The notes under the pieces: generated by a model
Told to the model about the DNA's origin: nothing
The model's database searches: none
What the model saw: the letters and a program-made list of their open reading frames with translations, nothing else
Assembly: GCA_950295325.1 (NCBI GenBank)
Contig: OX485808.1
Location: forward strand, 29,410,527-29,474,526
Direction: 5' to 3'
DNA: 64,000 nt
Source: Polytrichum commune
Lineage: Eukaryota; Streptophyta; Polytrichopsida; Polytrichales; Polytrichaceae
Position numbers and translations under genes: made by a program
Part shown: positions 24,091-36,679 of the stretch, piece by piece
Numbering within the stretch: position 1 is the stretch's first letter
How the letters are laid out: every line of letters begins with the position of its first letter

Positions 24091-24472
24091 AGGTATGTGG
24101 ATGTTATTCGGTTGTTTCTCTTTCATCAAATACTTATATTTGATTGGTGTGTGGTTCGGTGAGGATTAAAAACAAACACTATAATGACACATGTTGAAAA
24201 GAGATTGGATTACATCTTCACATTATATCAACTGTCCACACTCAATAATGAATATATTGTATTTTGGGGGGAGACTTATGTATTTAATTAAGGAATCAAC
24301 GAACATGCACTTCCAATAACTATGACTAAATCATCATAGGTGGAATTTTCAATCCATTGTTTATTGATGCTTCATCGTATATCCGTTAATGTAACACAAG
24401 TTACGTTGTGTAAAATCTACTCGTTACAAGTTGGAGAACATGAAAAATGAACCAAATAACACCCACACATCT
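24091..24472. mobile_element. Miniature TIR element, family E copy 1
   Basis: The left end AGGTATGTGGATGTTATTCGG pairs with the right end (reverse complement AGATGTGTGGGTGTTATTTGG). The interior shares ordered phrases with 28618-28995, including 'ttgattggtgtgtggttcgg', 'gacacatgtt' and 'ccacactcaataatgaa'. No coding capacity. Confidence 0.6.
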
Positions 24473-25019
24473 TAGAGTTAATCTTAAAAGGACAAAAGCT
24501 ATAATTGTTTGGTGTTTGGAAGTGCATCTTGTCTTTGGTTTGTTAGCTTAAAACTTTGTAGCTCCAACCAAAACCACGAGCACAAGCAGATCAAAGCCAT
24601 AATATTGCAGCTCCCAAGAAGTTCTCAAACTCAACTTACATGTTCCCAAGAGAAAACAATCAAACTCAAGATTAATGAGGTTGATAATAGGAGGAGAAGA
24701 TTTTTTGAGCATGTGTTCATTCGTATGTCTTAACACAAGATAGTCAACCTATATATGAATAAATTGCCAATGAAACTCATTATAAATATAAATAAATAAA
24801 TAAATAGAACATAGAATTCCACACTCTATCTTACTTTAATATCAATTTGGTTTTGCTTATCATTTCATGCTAATCGCTTCTTTAAAATCATAGGAGAGAA
24901 GTGGGCTACTTGGAAAATAAAATAAAAATTTAAGACCCGTTTACCTCCCAACGTGCTCTAATTGAAAACATCCCTTATCACTTGAAACCCTCAATTCCAT
25001 GTGACATTCCATTTTATTC

Positions 25020-25400
25020 AACATTTCGAGTAGAGGCACTCATAACCAATCACTTAAGAGATCATGTGCCAAGTCTAAAGAAGTATAATGCAGTGCAAAA
25101 ATTTCCCATATAGATGGATAGAAATCAAGAGGATTGAAATTATTTTTGGTAATTTTATTTCTTAAACTGAAATTAATGTGGATATTTCAAGCCAAAAATA
25201 GGCTTGAACATTTTACCAATGTCCAGAGTCTATCATAACCACTCATTCCTCCTCACTTTAACGCTCAACCCTAGGACATGTGTCACAAGACTATTGGTTC
25301 TAGTTTGAACTAAATTGAGTCCCAACATGATTGAAATTACGATACCCTATAGATTGCCAATGAGGTCTTAATTGGGAATAGGCGCCTCTAGTATACAAAA
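25020..25400. repeat. Dispersed repeat, family D copy 1
   Basis: Starts with 'cataaccaatcacttaagag' and ends with 'ataccctatagattgcc...gggaatagg'. The same order of phrases recurs at 26660-27060 and, interrupted, at 35940-36640. The ends are not clearly inverted, so the class is unknown. Confidence 0.6.
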
Positions 25401-26659
25401 CTAACTCGCTGAGGTGTCTTTCAGCTTTTCGGGCCAAACGTTGGCACCAAAGCAGGAGAGGCAAAAATAATTTATTGCTCTTTTGGGCAAGTTGGGGGGA
25501 CGCCCCTTTTGTGACAATTATGATGGGTTTTGGCCATGTCCCAGTGTCAACTCAGCACAATCAAAGTTCTTTGCAGGGGTGGGCTTTTCACCATGCCCAA
25601 AGTCCAACAGTCTCGTGTTGTGGCCCTATAAGCTTTCTTTGACCACTCGGGCATAGGTGCCACTACTAAGTGTGTCCCTCGACTCGGTCCTATCCACTTG
25701 GTCATAGGGATAGAAAGGCCGACGAGTCTTTTTCACTTGGGCCAACCTTGGTGCATCATTTTCCATTGGGAACACATCGAGGTTGTTGAAGTTTGGTTCC
25801 AAAATAGGGAGCCGACGGAAGGGTCCAATTCAACTTCCGTGCTTTACTTTCCGCCTCTTTTAAAGTGAGAAGGTACCTTCAAGGCGCTTCAATATATTTA
25901 CCTCCAGACAATGAAAACAAACGGTATAACACGGTTGAATGAATTCCAAGATATACATAAGCGTTGGAATTTGCAACTTTCATCTCCCACATATGATGTT
26001 TAAGTAAAATTGGATTAGTTTCAAGTCCATAATCATAACATGCCAGATTTTAACATAGGGTTCAACGATAAGATTATATGGTAAGATTATGTAACAGAGT
26101 GTGTAGAGTTGATTTTGATAATATTATAGCAATTATTTCATTGTATATTCATTATTTAACATTTGTTTATATAAATTTAACACCAAACAATTATCTATTG
26201 TTTTTCTATCATATTCTAGTAGCATAACATTCAAGTAACCACAAAGGATTCACATATCTCTCAACAATAACAAAAGCAACATCACAATAGCCACAATTTT
26301 GAATGTTTGTGGTCCATGTTCACCAACCATCATATTTGTGTAGTTTTGCGATCTAGTGTATGTCATGTTAGCGGTTGGAATTTTCCAAAGTTCATGCACA
26401 AATCCAAATATACTTAAATCCTACTTAAACTCATTTAGCACAAAAGATTGCTCTCATCCAATAAAACCGTGTAGTTTTGGAGGTTCTTTGGTCTTACACC
26501 ACTATGTATACTTATCACGAGGGTGGGTTTATAGTAGGGTTTAAAACCAAATAGACTCCGAATTCAAGTGGTTGTATTGGTTGAGAGCAAATTTTTGGGA
26601 CCCAACTAGTTTTACGCTAGTTATCAATTCAATGTATGGAAAAAGCGAGGTGGCATTAG
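25401..26659. other. Noncoding spacer
   Basis: No gene or clear repeat boundary recognised. The half near 25.4-25.9 kb is richer in GC than the AT-rich remainder. Confidence 0.35.
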
Positions 26660-27060
26660 AATAGAGGTGCCCATAACCAATCACTTAAGAGATCATGCGC
26701 AAAATTTGGAGAAGTATAAAGGGTGCAACTTTTTTCCCCATGTAGCAAGATAGAAAATAGGGGGGCTGCAAAATTTTTAACAATTTTATTCCTTAAATTT
26801 AAAATTACTATGAATTTTTGAAGCTAGAAATTGGATTGAAAATTTTACCAATGTCTAGAGTCTAGCACAACCGGTCATTTTAACAACTCATTCCTCCTCA
26901 TTTTAGTACCCAAAACCAGGACATGTGTCATGGCGCTATTGGTTCCAGCCCCATCGAAATTCAATCCTGACTAGATCAAAAATTTCATTCCTAGCCTGAT
27001 CGAAAATGCGGTACCCTATAAATTGATGATGGAGTCCTGATTAGGAATAGATGCATCTAC
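26660..27060. repeat. Dispersed repeat, family D copy 2
   Basis: Same order of phrases as 25020-25400: 'cataaccaatcacttaagag', 'ttttaccaatgtc', 'ctcattcctcctca', 'aggacatgtgtca' and 'ataccctataaattg'. A second copy of its last about 80 bp follows at 27085-27160, so the 3' part is tandemly repeated. Confidence 0.6.
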
Positions 27061-27902
27061 TATACAATGGCGTCACTTTTCTGCCAAAATTCAGTCCCAA
27101 CCATGATCAAAATTACAGTACCCTATAAATTGTTGATGGGTCCTAATTGGGAATAGGCGCCTTCCCTAATACAGGACGACCCCATTACCTTGGCTCACTC
27201 CAGCCGGTCATAGGAGCAGTAAAATCCGTGTCCGCGGTTATAGGGGTAGGTCACGGGAATCTAGAGAGTTCTATTCAATCCGATGAGCTGGGGTTCCCAA
27301 CCAAGTACCTGAAATGCAGGGGGATGTGTCAGCCAGAGCTTGAACGGAGGGAGACAGACACATCCAACGTGGCACTTCCATCCTGCCTTGCTGGCAGAAT
27401 TAATGGAATACACTAGTATGCCCCACCCATCTGCCTATTAATACATAGTAGTGACCACCTCCTTACCAATCTCAAATTAATAATGACAAATCAAAGGATC
27501 ACAACATGTAAGCGGGTGGACTTGAAAGCACTAGGGTTTTGACCAACTAAGGCCCACAAATCTCCCCCGAGATTGTTCCCTACCCATGTATGTATAGTTT
27601 CCCCACACTAATTTACCAACATTTCACACTATTTTTGAGTACTTATCATTGCAATAACAAAGTACAATAAAGTTATTTGACTATGACTGCTATATCAATG
27701 ATGAAACAAAACCCTAATCTTTTACGATCTGATTTTGACCCGAGGTGATTCACATGGGTAAAGAGGAGAGGCAACCTATTTGCAAAGGCAACCTATTTAC
27801 ACATATTAGTGTAGGTAATAAATGGGCCCCACATAGTTATACTAACGTTGGGGTGGGTCCCATTACATACTCATAATGAAGGACTATAGCAGTAGGCACT
27901 AA

Positions 27903-28318
27903 GAGCCACTTTACACCTAGAGGCCGGGCCAATTTTCCCATATGTAAAGGCCTTAGGGCCAAGAAGCTAGGCCGATTCAATAAATCTAGCATAGTCTAGC
28001 CTAGAACCGTTCATATTTCCACATAATCCAATGGATATGGTTCACTAAAAAAATCATTTTAAAAAAAAATCTTTATTGAAATTTGACATTGGCCCCGAGG
28101 CCAAGAATTGGCCTACCATTTTGGGTGCACCTAATTCAATGAACTCAGGATGTGTCATACCATGCATTTTTTGATTAAAATTTTTCATACCACCAAATCG
28201 CCCTTGCCTCTAGGTATAAAGGGGTTAAGGCTGATTTGAGCCTTTTGGCCAATCACAAGTGAGGATTTCAAGCCTCTTACACAACGAATTGGCCCAGCCT
28301 CTAGGTGTAAAGCGGCCC
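27903..28318. mobile_element. Tourist-like (PIF/Harbinger) MITE, family B, 416 bp
   Basis: The left end GAGCCACTTTACACCTAGAG pairs with the right end, whose reverse complement is GGGCCGCTTTACACCTAGAG. Inversion continues through GGCYGGGCCAATT, about 33 bp in all. TAA lies outside each end (27900-27902 and 28319-28321), the 3-bp duplication characteristic of PIF/Harbinger. Non-coding, hence non-autonomous. Confidence 0.8.
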
Positions 28319-28617
28319 TAAGCTAGATCGCTTGCTCGGGCAGCCCTAATGAAAACTTAATAGTATAATCCTTCATTGTTACATATGAAGTTGGTAGGAT
28401 TAGAGTTGTGGCCCTAGTTCTAGGTGCTACTCTAGTAGGCAATCTATGTCATATGAATTATATAAGTTATTATCCCTAGGTGCCACCTAGTACCTTGTGA
28501 CAAAGATGGATAAGGATCTTCTCGCATGTGGGTTTATCACCCCCATGGGCCCCACCGAGTATCGATGGACCCGGGTTTTCTTCACCGCTCCTCAAGTTGC
28601 AGGATCAAGTGGTATTA

Positions 28618-28995
28618 AGGTATGTGGGTGTTATTGTTCGGTTACTTGTCTCTTAATCGGACCCCCTATACTTGATTGGTGTGTGATTCGGCAAGGATCA
28701 AAGAACAAACATCTCAAAGACACATGTTCCAAAAAAATTGGACTGTGTCTTTCAAATTTTATTCATTGTTCCACACTCAATAATGAACACGACTGGGGCC
28801 CCTTATATAATCAATTAAGAATTCAAAGAATGTGGTCTTATGGTAGCCAAAACTAAATCATTAGAAGTTTGGTTTTTGTTGATGCTACATTGTGGAGTTG
28901 CTAATGCAATACAATCTTTTCTTTCTTTCTTCTATGAATCTAATTGGTCGAAGTTGGAGTATATGAAAAATACATTGAATAGCACTCACACACCT
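28618..28995. mobile_element. Miniature TIR element, family E copy 2
   Basis: Left AGGTATGTGGGTGTTATT; right end reverse complement AGGTGTGTGAGTGCTATT. Both sides abut TA (TTA before, TTA after). An open frame overlapping the left end is considered chance because the same frame is not kept in copy 1. Confidence 0.65.
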
Positions 28996-29361
28996 TACTC
29001 TCCATGACACACAAAATAGACCTAATAAGTAGTGTCCAATTTTTTTAAAATCATACGGTGAGGTGGCATCTTGTGATGTCAAACTCTCAACATCACAACC
29101 ACTTTTAAGCCTTCCACTACTCATTATGTTTTCAATCTTTCACTTTAGAGTGTGGGATAGTGTATCAAATGAAAATGTTTAAAATTGCAAATAAAAAATG
29201 CTTGATCCCACTTTGACATGAGTAAGTGGTCTTTGAAAGGGCATTGCATTCAAATGGCTAAGAATTAAAAGGCAATCATGATGTCTAATAAATGACAATG
29301 AGAAGCTTTAAGATAATTGTTTCAAATGATACCTTTAGTGTTTGAATAACTAAAAGTGAAT

Positions 29362-29364
<3 letters not shown>

Positions 29365-29392
<28 letters not shown>
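29365..29392. repeat. (GA)n microsatellite
   Basis: Perfect GA run, immediately followed by a block (29395-29515) that recurs at 38396-38550 ('gctatgggacaagtgc...ggaggtg...tcctattgg'). Confidence 0.9.
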
Positions 29393-29395
<3 letters not shown>

Positions 29396-29599
29396 CTTGT
29401 GTTGGCGTGAATGAGAGATAGTTCACCTTGAGTTGGGAGTTCATATGTGAACCCAAAATGGGTTTAAGAGGAGGGCTATGGGACAAGTGCTACAACCTTG
29501 TTTTGGAGGTGTATCCTATTGGTTTGTAGGGTGAGGGGGCTAAGGAGGGGCCCCATCTGGTCTTGGGTTGGGGGACCATATTAGTGTGATGTATCTAGT

Positions 29600-30780
29600 T
29601 ACATGCACCGTTTGGGTAGACGTTATGATTGGCACTTTTGGTTTCAATGGGTTGTGGGTTTGCTTCCCATGGGCTAGCCCCGGGAGGTTGTCTATCCATG
29701 TAACTAGGCTTAATGGATTGGTTTGTTCAACTTGTTGTAGGATTTAACATAGGGATTTTGGTTGTAGTCAAGTGGGTGGTATAGGGAGTTGGTGGTTTTC
29801 GAGTTCTCCTTTGTTCATCATGAGCAAAAGCAAGGTGAGGTATGTGATGGATATTGAGTGTTGTTGTTGCATGCATGTGTAGCCACGAGGGGGATGCATC
29901 ATTGTTGTTATAGTGTAGTGATATTGTTTGTGTGGATGCCTCCTCAAAATCCAACTATGAGGATGGTGAGAGTGAAGTGCCACCTAGCATCTTTTTGGTG
30001 TATATATCAACAATTGGTATTTGAGGTTATGTGTGTGTATGTGTGTGTGGCGTTGTATTGCTTATTGGGATCACAGTCGTGGTAGAAAGTGAATTTTATG
30101 AATTGGGAGACTAAAGGTTTATGTGTTGTGTAGTGGGTGATTTTATAGGGCATGTATTGGTGATGATTAGGATATCATGATTGAATCAAGCGAGACATTG
30201 GCAAAGTCATATTGTCCATATTCAGGGTCATAGCCGTGGGAGGACCATGTTATCTAAGGGGGCTTGGAGTGGGCAAGAAGGAGTTTGTGTATTTGCCACA
30301 CCACTTTGTTGTGTTTAGTCATGCGGAATGTTATTGATGATGGGGTTAGTGCACATGAAGAAAGGAGGTAAATTCGTTTGTCCCTTGCTTGTAGCCGACA
30401 TAGCAAGCCAAGGGGTGGGGTGGGGGGATGAGAATTTAATAGATTGTACGGTCGTTGTAGGGTTTGTTAGGCCCGGGTTTGGTGAGTTTATTTGTTGTGT
30501 CGTTGCAGAGGATTCGCAGTTGTGCACAAATAATATGAAGGGTGAGGGGGGTATGAGTGTATGGTGAAGTGAAAGGTTGCAAATATGGATGTGAGTTTGG
30601 CTCAAAGGGTGCTTTGATTGTTGGGGAGTTGGTATGCTCAATGAATGTTGCCCGTAGGGTGGTAATTTCCTTGTCCATCTATACCTTCTTTGCATTGGTG
30701 GGTAAAGAGGTGAATGAATTATACGTGTAAAAGTTGTGGTTGGTGGGATATTTCAATGGGGGTTGTGTGTAGAATGATAG
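29600..30780 (-). pseudogene. G/T-rich block, probable antisense LINE-like remnant
   Basis: The + strand is strikingly poor in C, the mirror image of the G-poor blocks at 10.3 and 38.7 kb. The minus strand therefore has long open frames rich in Thr, Pro, Asn and His, for example 30695-30315. No catalytic motif was found, so the assignment to the same retroelement family rests on composition alone. Confidence 0.3.
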
Positions 30781-31599
30781 TGGGAGAGGCAACGACTTAC
30801 TATATGGATAGGTTGACATGCTTTACTCTTGCTTTAAATCATATCTAAGGGATGTATGTCAAGTAGAAATTTGTTGTTCTCTTTCACTCATGCTCTCAAG
30901 AAACATCCAACCACAAACATTTAACCTTTTGCTCATTGTAAGACTTAAACTTACATGTAAGTGATTAAGATTATAATCCTTATGAAACTAGTGCATTTCA
31001 AAGTTTTGATGATTGTCATGAAGAGACATAATATAAATTGATGGGAGTTCTCCTCTATCATATGTAACCAATCAAGCTTTATGGTTTAATATCAATTTCA
31101 TGCATTAAAAAAACCAGAGGGAAAAGAGCTAGAATACTAGACTTGATTCCACAATGAAATACAACATAGAACATTGCCTAGGAGGACATCCAATAGATAT
31201 CCTTAGAGATGGTTGGAATGGTTTAGTGTTGGGTTTGGACGCTCCGAGGCCCCCACACGTTGGCCCCAATCACGTCAGAGCCATTATGGAGCCCTGAAAC
31301 CCAAGGAACTTATTGTGGGGGAAAGGCTTCAACTTGGTGTCGAAGTTAACTACTAGTATTACATCCTAAACTCTACTAGTACTACATCCAATCAAGTTGG
31401 GAGCCAGTTGCCACCACAAGGGACCCCATACGCAGAGGAACTGCTTTAGAGTCCACATGGTGAAAAGTGTTGGGTCCACATCAACAACCATAGTTGTAGA
31501 ACCAACAAGAACTCAAGCAACAACAACACCTCCAACGCAAAAAATAAAACAAAAAAAATTAAAAAATTAAAAATAATCGTTGCAAATGAAGTGCTAATT

Positions 31600-32335
31600 T
31601 GTTGTTCTTACCTTGTGATTTCAGAAAACCTTATCACCAATACCCAACAAAAGAATGATGCATTTTTGGTGAGGGAAAGACAATTCAATCAACAACAACC
31701 ACAAACAATTGCGGAGAGGATGGTGAGAAGTTTGAAGGCAAAGTGGGAGGAAACATCAAGCACAACGTGTCCAAATTTCATGGGATCTATCTAAATGTAA
31801 AGGCTCTCAATGAGAGTGGAAAGAGAGAGGAAAATTAAGTTTGTGATTCTTATCATTTGTATCAATTGAAACATCCCAATGGCTTTGATTTTGACTTTGA
31901 GTATTGTTGGCCCATTGTGAGGAGGTACCAAGTTGCATTGAGCTTTGCAACAATTTGGTAAAGACTCCCAAATCACTCAAAAGAAAGCAAGAAAATTGCC
32001 GACATGTTGGGTGGATAAGAAGATTCGGCTATGGAAAGTGAGGTTGCAGAGTACACATTGCATGGTAAGCAAGCTAACCAACAAGCAAACACATCACCAA
32101 ATCATTGCCCACCAAGTGCCAAGAAGGCTAAGGATGAATTAGCCAATGAGAGGACTAGAGAACAAACGGCACATGCGTAAGTTTAAGCATGTAGGCCCAT
32201 ATTTTGCAAGACACTGCCACACAACAACTTTTTGGAATCAACATTAATGCCATAACATACCCTATGACACATGTGTATTATGCCTTGAGGAAGGACAAGA
32301 AATTTGCAAATTTGAAGAAAAGTTAGATGTACCAA
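31600..32335 (+). pseudogene. Degraded Harbinger-associated SANT/NAM-C-like protein
   Basis: Translated pieces follow a pattern common in plant PIF/Harbinger accessory proteins. 'ERMVRSLKAKWEE' (31710-31755) comes first, then 'VKALNESGKREEN' (about 31794-31832), 'YQLKHPNGF' (about 31858-31884), a 'CWPIVRRYQ' segment (about 31908-31935), and the polar 'PPSAKKAKDELANE' stretch (about 32109-32150). TAA and TAG codons and frame changes interrupt it, so it is not functional. In the intact family this protein pairs with the DDE transposase. No transposase partner is seen nearby, but Tourist-like MITEs surround it. Family recall is from memory and should be searched. Confidence 0.5.
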
Positions 32336-32665
32336 TTAATCCTCTTCCACACTCACCTCCTATTCATTGTGCTCACTCACACTCCTAATCCAATACATGG
32401 ATCAATCCAATTAAAATGGGTGATAACATTGAGGGTGATCAAGATTTAGAGGAAGAATGTAAGGAGAAATGCGATTCGGGTGAGGGAATTGGTTCTTCCC
32501 ACATGTGGGTTGAGGATACATTTGTTAGAGAAACACAAGACACTCAAATTTGGTGTGAGAGATGTGTTGAAGCTCGAGAAGGTTGCCATATATGGCCAAC
32601 ATTATGAGTGTTCATTTGACATGAATTGTAGATTGTTTTTGTACTTTATGGATATTTTGTGGTTA

Positions 32666-33165
32666 GGGCCGCTTCACACACGAGAGTGAGGGCCCGTGAC
32701 CATCGCACTCCAAGCACTCTCATTGGTGGGAAAAGGTGGAGTCGGTCCAGCTTCGCTTCACAATATGCTTGAGGGACCGACATAGTATATGAATGCAAGA
32801 TGGATGTAAAGTCTACATGGATTCCCACATGGCATCGAATGGATCATGTTTCATGGTCACTAGAACCATTTTTAAAAACCACCTCTTGGAGGTAGGTCTA
32901 ACACAAAACTAGGAGACCATGGCACTCCAAAAGCTCACAACCGTTGATTTATTCTATTTTCACATGTGTGAAGACCCGCATGAATAAAAATTCATTGAAA
33001 AAGCATACGGTTGAGGGGTTGGTCACATATGAGTTCACACCACATTCGAGGATCCGTGACCACATTACATGATGTTGGAAGTGTGTTGGGACGGCCTTTG
33101 GACACTTTCTTTTGGGCTCTCACAATCTCATGGTCACGGCTCTTGGCTCGTGTGTAAAGTGGCCC
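32666..33165. mobile_element. Tourist-like MITE, family A copy 1 (500 bp)
   Basis: Ends GGGCCGCTTCACACACGAG and, at the right, CTCGTGTGTAAAGTGGCCC. Inversion extends to GTGACCAT/ATGGTCAC. Flanks are TTA (left) and TGA (right), a duplication with one mismatch. The interior shares ordered phrases with copies at 35628 and 46044, including 'catggattcc.acatggcat' and 'ggaggtaggtctaacacaaaac'. Confidence 0.8.
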
Positions 33166-33619
33166 TGAGTTAAAGGCTCTACCATGGCCCAAATCCATCT
33201 CAAAGGGGAACACACGCAGCCAGTAGTAGCCATGGGACTTTTAGTTATGTTTAGTTGGAGGTTGAGATGAGTCGAGTAGATCTCAGTTATGTAGCGTTTC
33301 AGGAATCGAGGGACTCGTGTTGCATGCCGACTCGACTTGCAAGCCGACTGGGTCTCTCTTGCAAGGCCCTCTTCTTCAATGCCACCTTCCATGCTTCTCA
33401 AGTTACTTACTCGGTGTGTGCGCTTATTCTTTGCCTTTCTAGGCCCACTACATATGCACTTTGGTGTGGAGTGGACCACAACCCTCGCTAGTGGAACACC
33501 TTGGCCAATCACGTGTTGACACTTGGCGTCGTTTTTGAAGTCCCCACTCAGATGTGCGTGAGGGCGTCCGGATTTGTCTCCTTGTTCACACCAAAGTGGG
33601 TGTAAGATAGATAACCCGT

Positions 33620-33765
33620 ATTAGGTTGCTTTTATTACTAGGACACCTATATTTTAAGTGGTATGTGGTTTGGTGCGGCTCCAAGAACGGACGCCATAAA
33701 GACATGGGTTTAAAAGATATCGGACTGCATGCTCGAAATATGATAATCATTCCTTAGTTCAATAG
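33620..33765. repeat. Family E fragment
   Basis: Contains the interior phrases of family E ('tatgtggtttggtgcggctccaag', 'gacatgggtttaaaag'), but the outer ends are not recognisable. Confidence 0.4.
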
Positions 33766-33939
33766 TCAAAGTAATTAGGGGAGGGGGAAGGGGGTCTATA
33801 TGACCATCTAGTGAGCACATGAATATTCACTTTGACAATGATTAAGTTATTCATACGACCTCCATAGAGTACGAGGAAGTGGCAACGACTTCGATTTGGA
33901 ATTGCGCACCACCTTATGCTAATCGAGTGAAGTGAGTTA

Positions 33940-34348
33940 GGGTTAGTTTCCACGTAGGCCGCTAGCCCATCAAATTCTAGTGGGAATAAGGACAAACCCA
34001 TCCAAATGTAGAGGGAATCTCTTGGGGTAGGGTTCGTATGTGTCCACTAGTTACTTTCATCTTCTCAAATATAGGCCGACCTACTAACCTCCTCCATGAG
34101 ATTATGACCTCTTCCTCCTCCTAAAACTGGTCTTCAATCCTTTGGTGACTGACACTTGTAGGTTTATTTTAAAAAGATGCTTTAATGGGCTCATGGAAGT
34201 CTAGCGGCATGTGTCCATGGCCCTCCACATTCTAGCATGCCACTAGAACGTGGTTGGTTGGCGGCTTGTGCTTATCTACATGCAAACACCTCCAAACCCA
34301 CTATTATCTAAAATCTAATGGACGAGCGGCCAACATGAAAATTCACTC
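33940..34348. mobile_element. Tourist-like MITE, family C copy 1 (409 bp)
   Basis: Left GGGTTAGTTTCCACGTAGGCC; the right end reverse complement begins GAGTGAATTTTCATGTTGGCC. TTA lies directly outside both ends (33937-33939 and 34349-34351). Interior matches 37280-37674 throughout. Confidence 0.8.
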
Positions 34349-34422
34349 TTAGTCGGAAAAGTAACCATTTAGGACCCATCTACCTTAGGTTTAGTTATCC
34401 TTGGTGTAGCTTCTTGTGCACA

Positions 34423-34775
34423 TTCACTAAAGTTAAAACCAATACTTACCTACACTTGTTTTTTACAAAGTACACTCTAAACTCCGTATTATCACACTTG
34501 TGGCAACCAAACATACATATTTTTGTACATTCATACGGAGCTTTGTAGTGTTAACATGGATGCGTGATACTATAGAATTAGTGTAGCATGTGACATTATT
34601 CACTAAAATTAAAACCAATACTTACCTACACTTGTTTCATACAAAGTACACGCTAAACTCCGTATTATCACACTTGTGGCAACCAAACATACATATTTTT
34701 GTACATTCATACGGAGCTTTGTAGTGTTAACATGGATGCGTGATACTATAGAATTAGTGTAGCATGTGACATTAT
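34423..34775. repeat. Recent 176-bp tandem duplication
   Basis: Two adjacent copies start with 'ttcactaaa' at 34423 and 34599 and end at 'gtgacattat'. They differ at only a few positions, so the duplication is young compared with the other repeats here. Confidence 0.85.
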
Positions 34776-34908
34776 GGAATAACACAAAGGAGATGTGAGG
34801 ATAATTTGAATTCGTTCTCCCATCACCTACGCTAATGTGGCCCACTCCACTTGGCCTTCCCAGGCGATGTGGCGGACGCATGCACCAACATCAACAAGTG
34901 GCATAAGG

Positions 34909-34943
34909 GGAAGAAGAAGAAGAAGAAGAAGAAGAAGAAGAAG
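34909..34943. repeat. (AAG)n microsatellite
   Basis: About 11 AAG units. They encode Lys or Phe runs in open frames that are otherwise unremarkable. Confidence 0.95.
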
Positions 34944-35627
34944 ACACTCCACATGTTGACACATGACACAGTGCGAGGGTGTGAGTTGACGTCTTTGGTG
35001 GTTTGCATTAATGACAAACTTTGTGATATAAGGAAGAGAAATGTGACAATAAGAAGTGAGATTTGAACTACGAACATCCATTCCCTAGGGCTTCGGGATA
35101 TTAGAGAATATGTGACATTATGGAGATTGATACTACAGAGTGTAGGGTGTACATCCAGAAATGCGCAAAGAGGGCCAGAAACTTCAGTTTTATGATTCCC
35201 TCTGAGTGGCCCATTACCCTAGCTAGTAGGAAGCTTCAATATAACTTAACAAAAGTGTTTGTACTGGTGAATGGCTGGTGCCCCTTTCAAGGGCTCCGCG
35301 AACGGTCAATGGGTCAATGGGAGTGGATAACGTAGGGCATCCAAGCTCCGGCCCTTTTCCATTATGCTATTGCCTATTGATTGCAGGTGACGACAAGCTT
35401 GTGTATCATTGCATACACACACAGTGGTCTTTTGAGTTGTGTGCATTTATATATTTATACCACCTCAAGCCCGAGTGCAACATGAACTTGGATTGTGTTC
35501 TATACAGTTAGTTCCTTCATTTGCTTGTGGTCCTCGCCATGTGGGGCCAAACCTAAACTTTTAGGTGCTTAATTGAAATGAGTCATGGGCCTATTTGTTT
35601 CTCGCATTCATACCTTAGTATGCGTTA
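34944..35627. other. Noncoding spacer with short open frames
   Basis: Open frames at 35120-35335 and 35278-35511 (+) show no recognisable domain. I do not call a gene. Confidence 0.35.
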
Positions 35628-36676
35628 GGGCCACTTCACAACACGAGACTGAAGGCCCGTGACCATTGCATTTTAAGATCTCTCGTTGGTCGAGAAGGCC
35701 GAGACCGTGCAAGTTCACTTCACAGTGGAAGGTGAAGGCCTAATGATCCAAATAAATGATCATCGGTGGAAAGTTTACATGGATTCCTACATGGCATACT
35801 ATAGATAATGTTTCATGGTCTACCGGAATTTGTGGTAGGCCAAGGTAGGTCTAATGCCAACTTATGGCAGACCATGTCAAAGTCAAGGGTCTTAGATGGC
35901 TAGTACGACCTTTGGATGAGAGTCAAGGGCCCTCACAAGGTAGATCAACCCATAACCGAACACTTCAGAGACTCTATGCGAGATTTGGAGAAGTATAAAG
36001 TGGTGCAAAACTTTCTGCGTAGGAAGATAGAAATCAAGAGGATTGGGAAAATTTCAATAATTTTATACCTTAATTTGAAATTATTGTGGTTTGAAGCCAA
36101 AAGTTGGTCCGAACACATTACCAATGTCCAAAATCTGCCAAATCTACTCATTTTCAGAGAAATTTGTCCTTACTTTAGCTCTCAAAACCAAGGATATGTG
36201 TCATGGCACTGTTGATTCCGTGGTGGTACCATAACTGAAGTTGGAGACTTAGGAACCAAGAACTATTGGTGTACAAAGTTGGCATGAAGGGCATGCATTG
36301 TTGTTGATCACCATCAAAAAAAAAATTCCATTGTCACTGAATAGTGAGCTTTCTTCTTCAACCCTTGTAATTGCACGCAATATTTTTTTCCTCTTTAAGG
36401 AGATTATTTTGCTTCTAATCAGTCCCAAGAACTTTGACTTTGACACTAACTCGTGCTTTAACTAGCATGACTATTGGCAATCATGTCATGCTATGCACAA
36501 AAACCCAAGCCGTGAAACCTAGGATCTTAGTTTAACCACCTACGAAAAAATTTACTAAAATCAATCCCATCATGATCGAGATTCCATACCCTATAGATTC
36601 CCGATGAGGTCCCGATTGGAAATAGGTGGTTCGATTCTACATGGTCATGGCTCTTGGCTCGTGTGTGAAACGGCCC
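35628..36676. mobile_element. Tourist-like MITE, family A copy 3, with nested insertion (1049 bp)
   Basis: Left end GGGCCACTTCACAACACGAG and right end CTCGTGTGTGAAACGGCCC, flanked by TTA on both sides (35625-35627 and 36677-36679). The element is twice as long as copies 1 and 2 because family D sequence occupies about 35940-36640. The outer MITE is therefore the older insertion. Confidence 0.75.
35940..36640. repeat. Dispersed repeat, family D copy 3, interrupted
   Basis: The 5' part (35945-36210) matches 25020-25300 and the 3' part (36560-36640) matches the 'ataccctatagattgcc' end. About 300 bp of unrelated sequence lies between them. Nested inside the family A element. Confidence 0.55.
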
Positions 36677-36679
36677 TTA

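Noticed and set aside
28497-28856. 119-codon open frame
   Set aside because: Overlaps a family E TIR element and the frame is not conserved in the 24.1-kb copy.
30315-30695. 126-codon minus-strand open frame as a gene
   Set aside because: Lies in a C-poor skewed block with low-complexity product; better explained as retroelement debris.
34832-35077. Open frames with poly-Lys, poly-Phe or poly-Leu
   Set aside because: Translation of the (AAG)n microsatellite.
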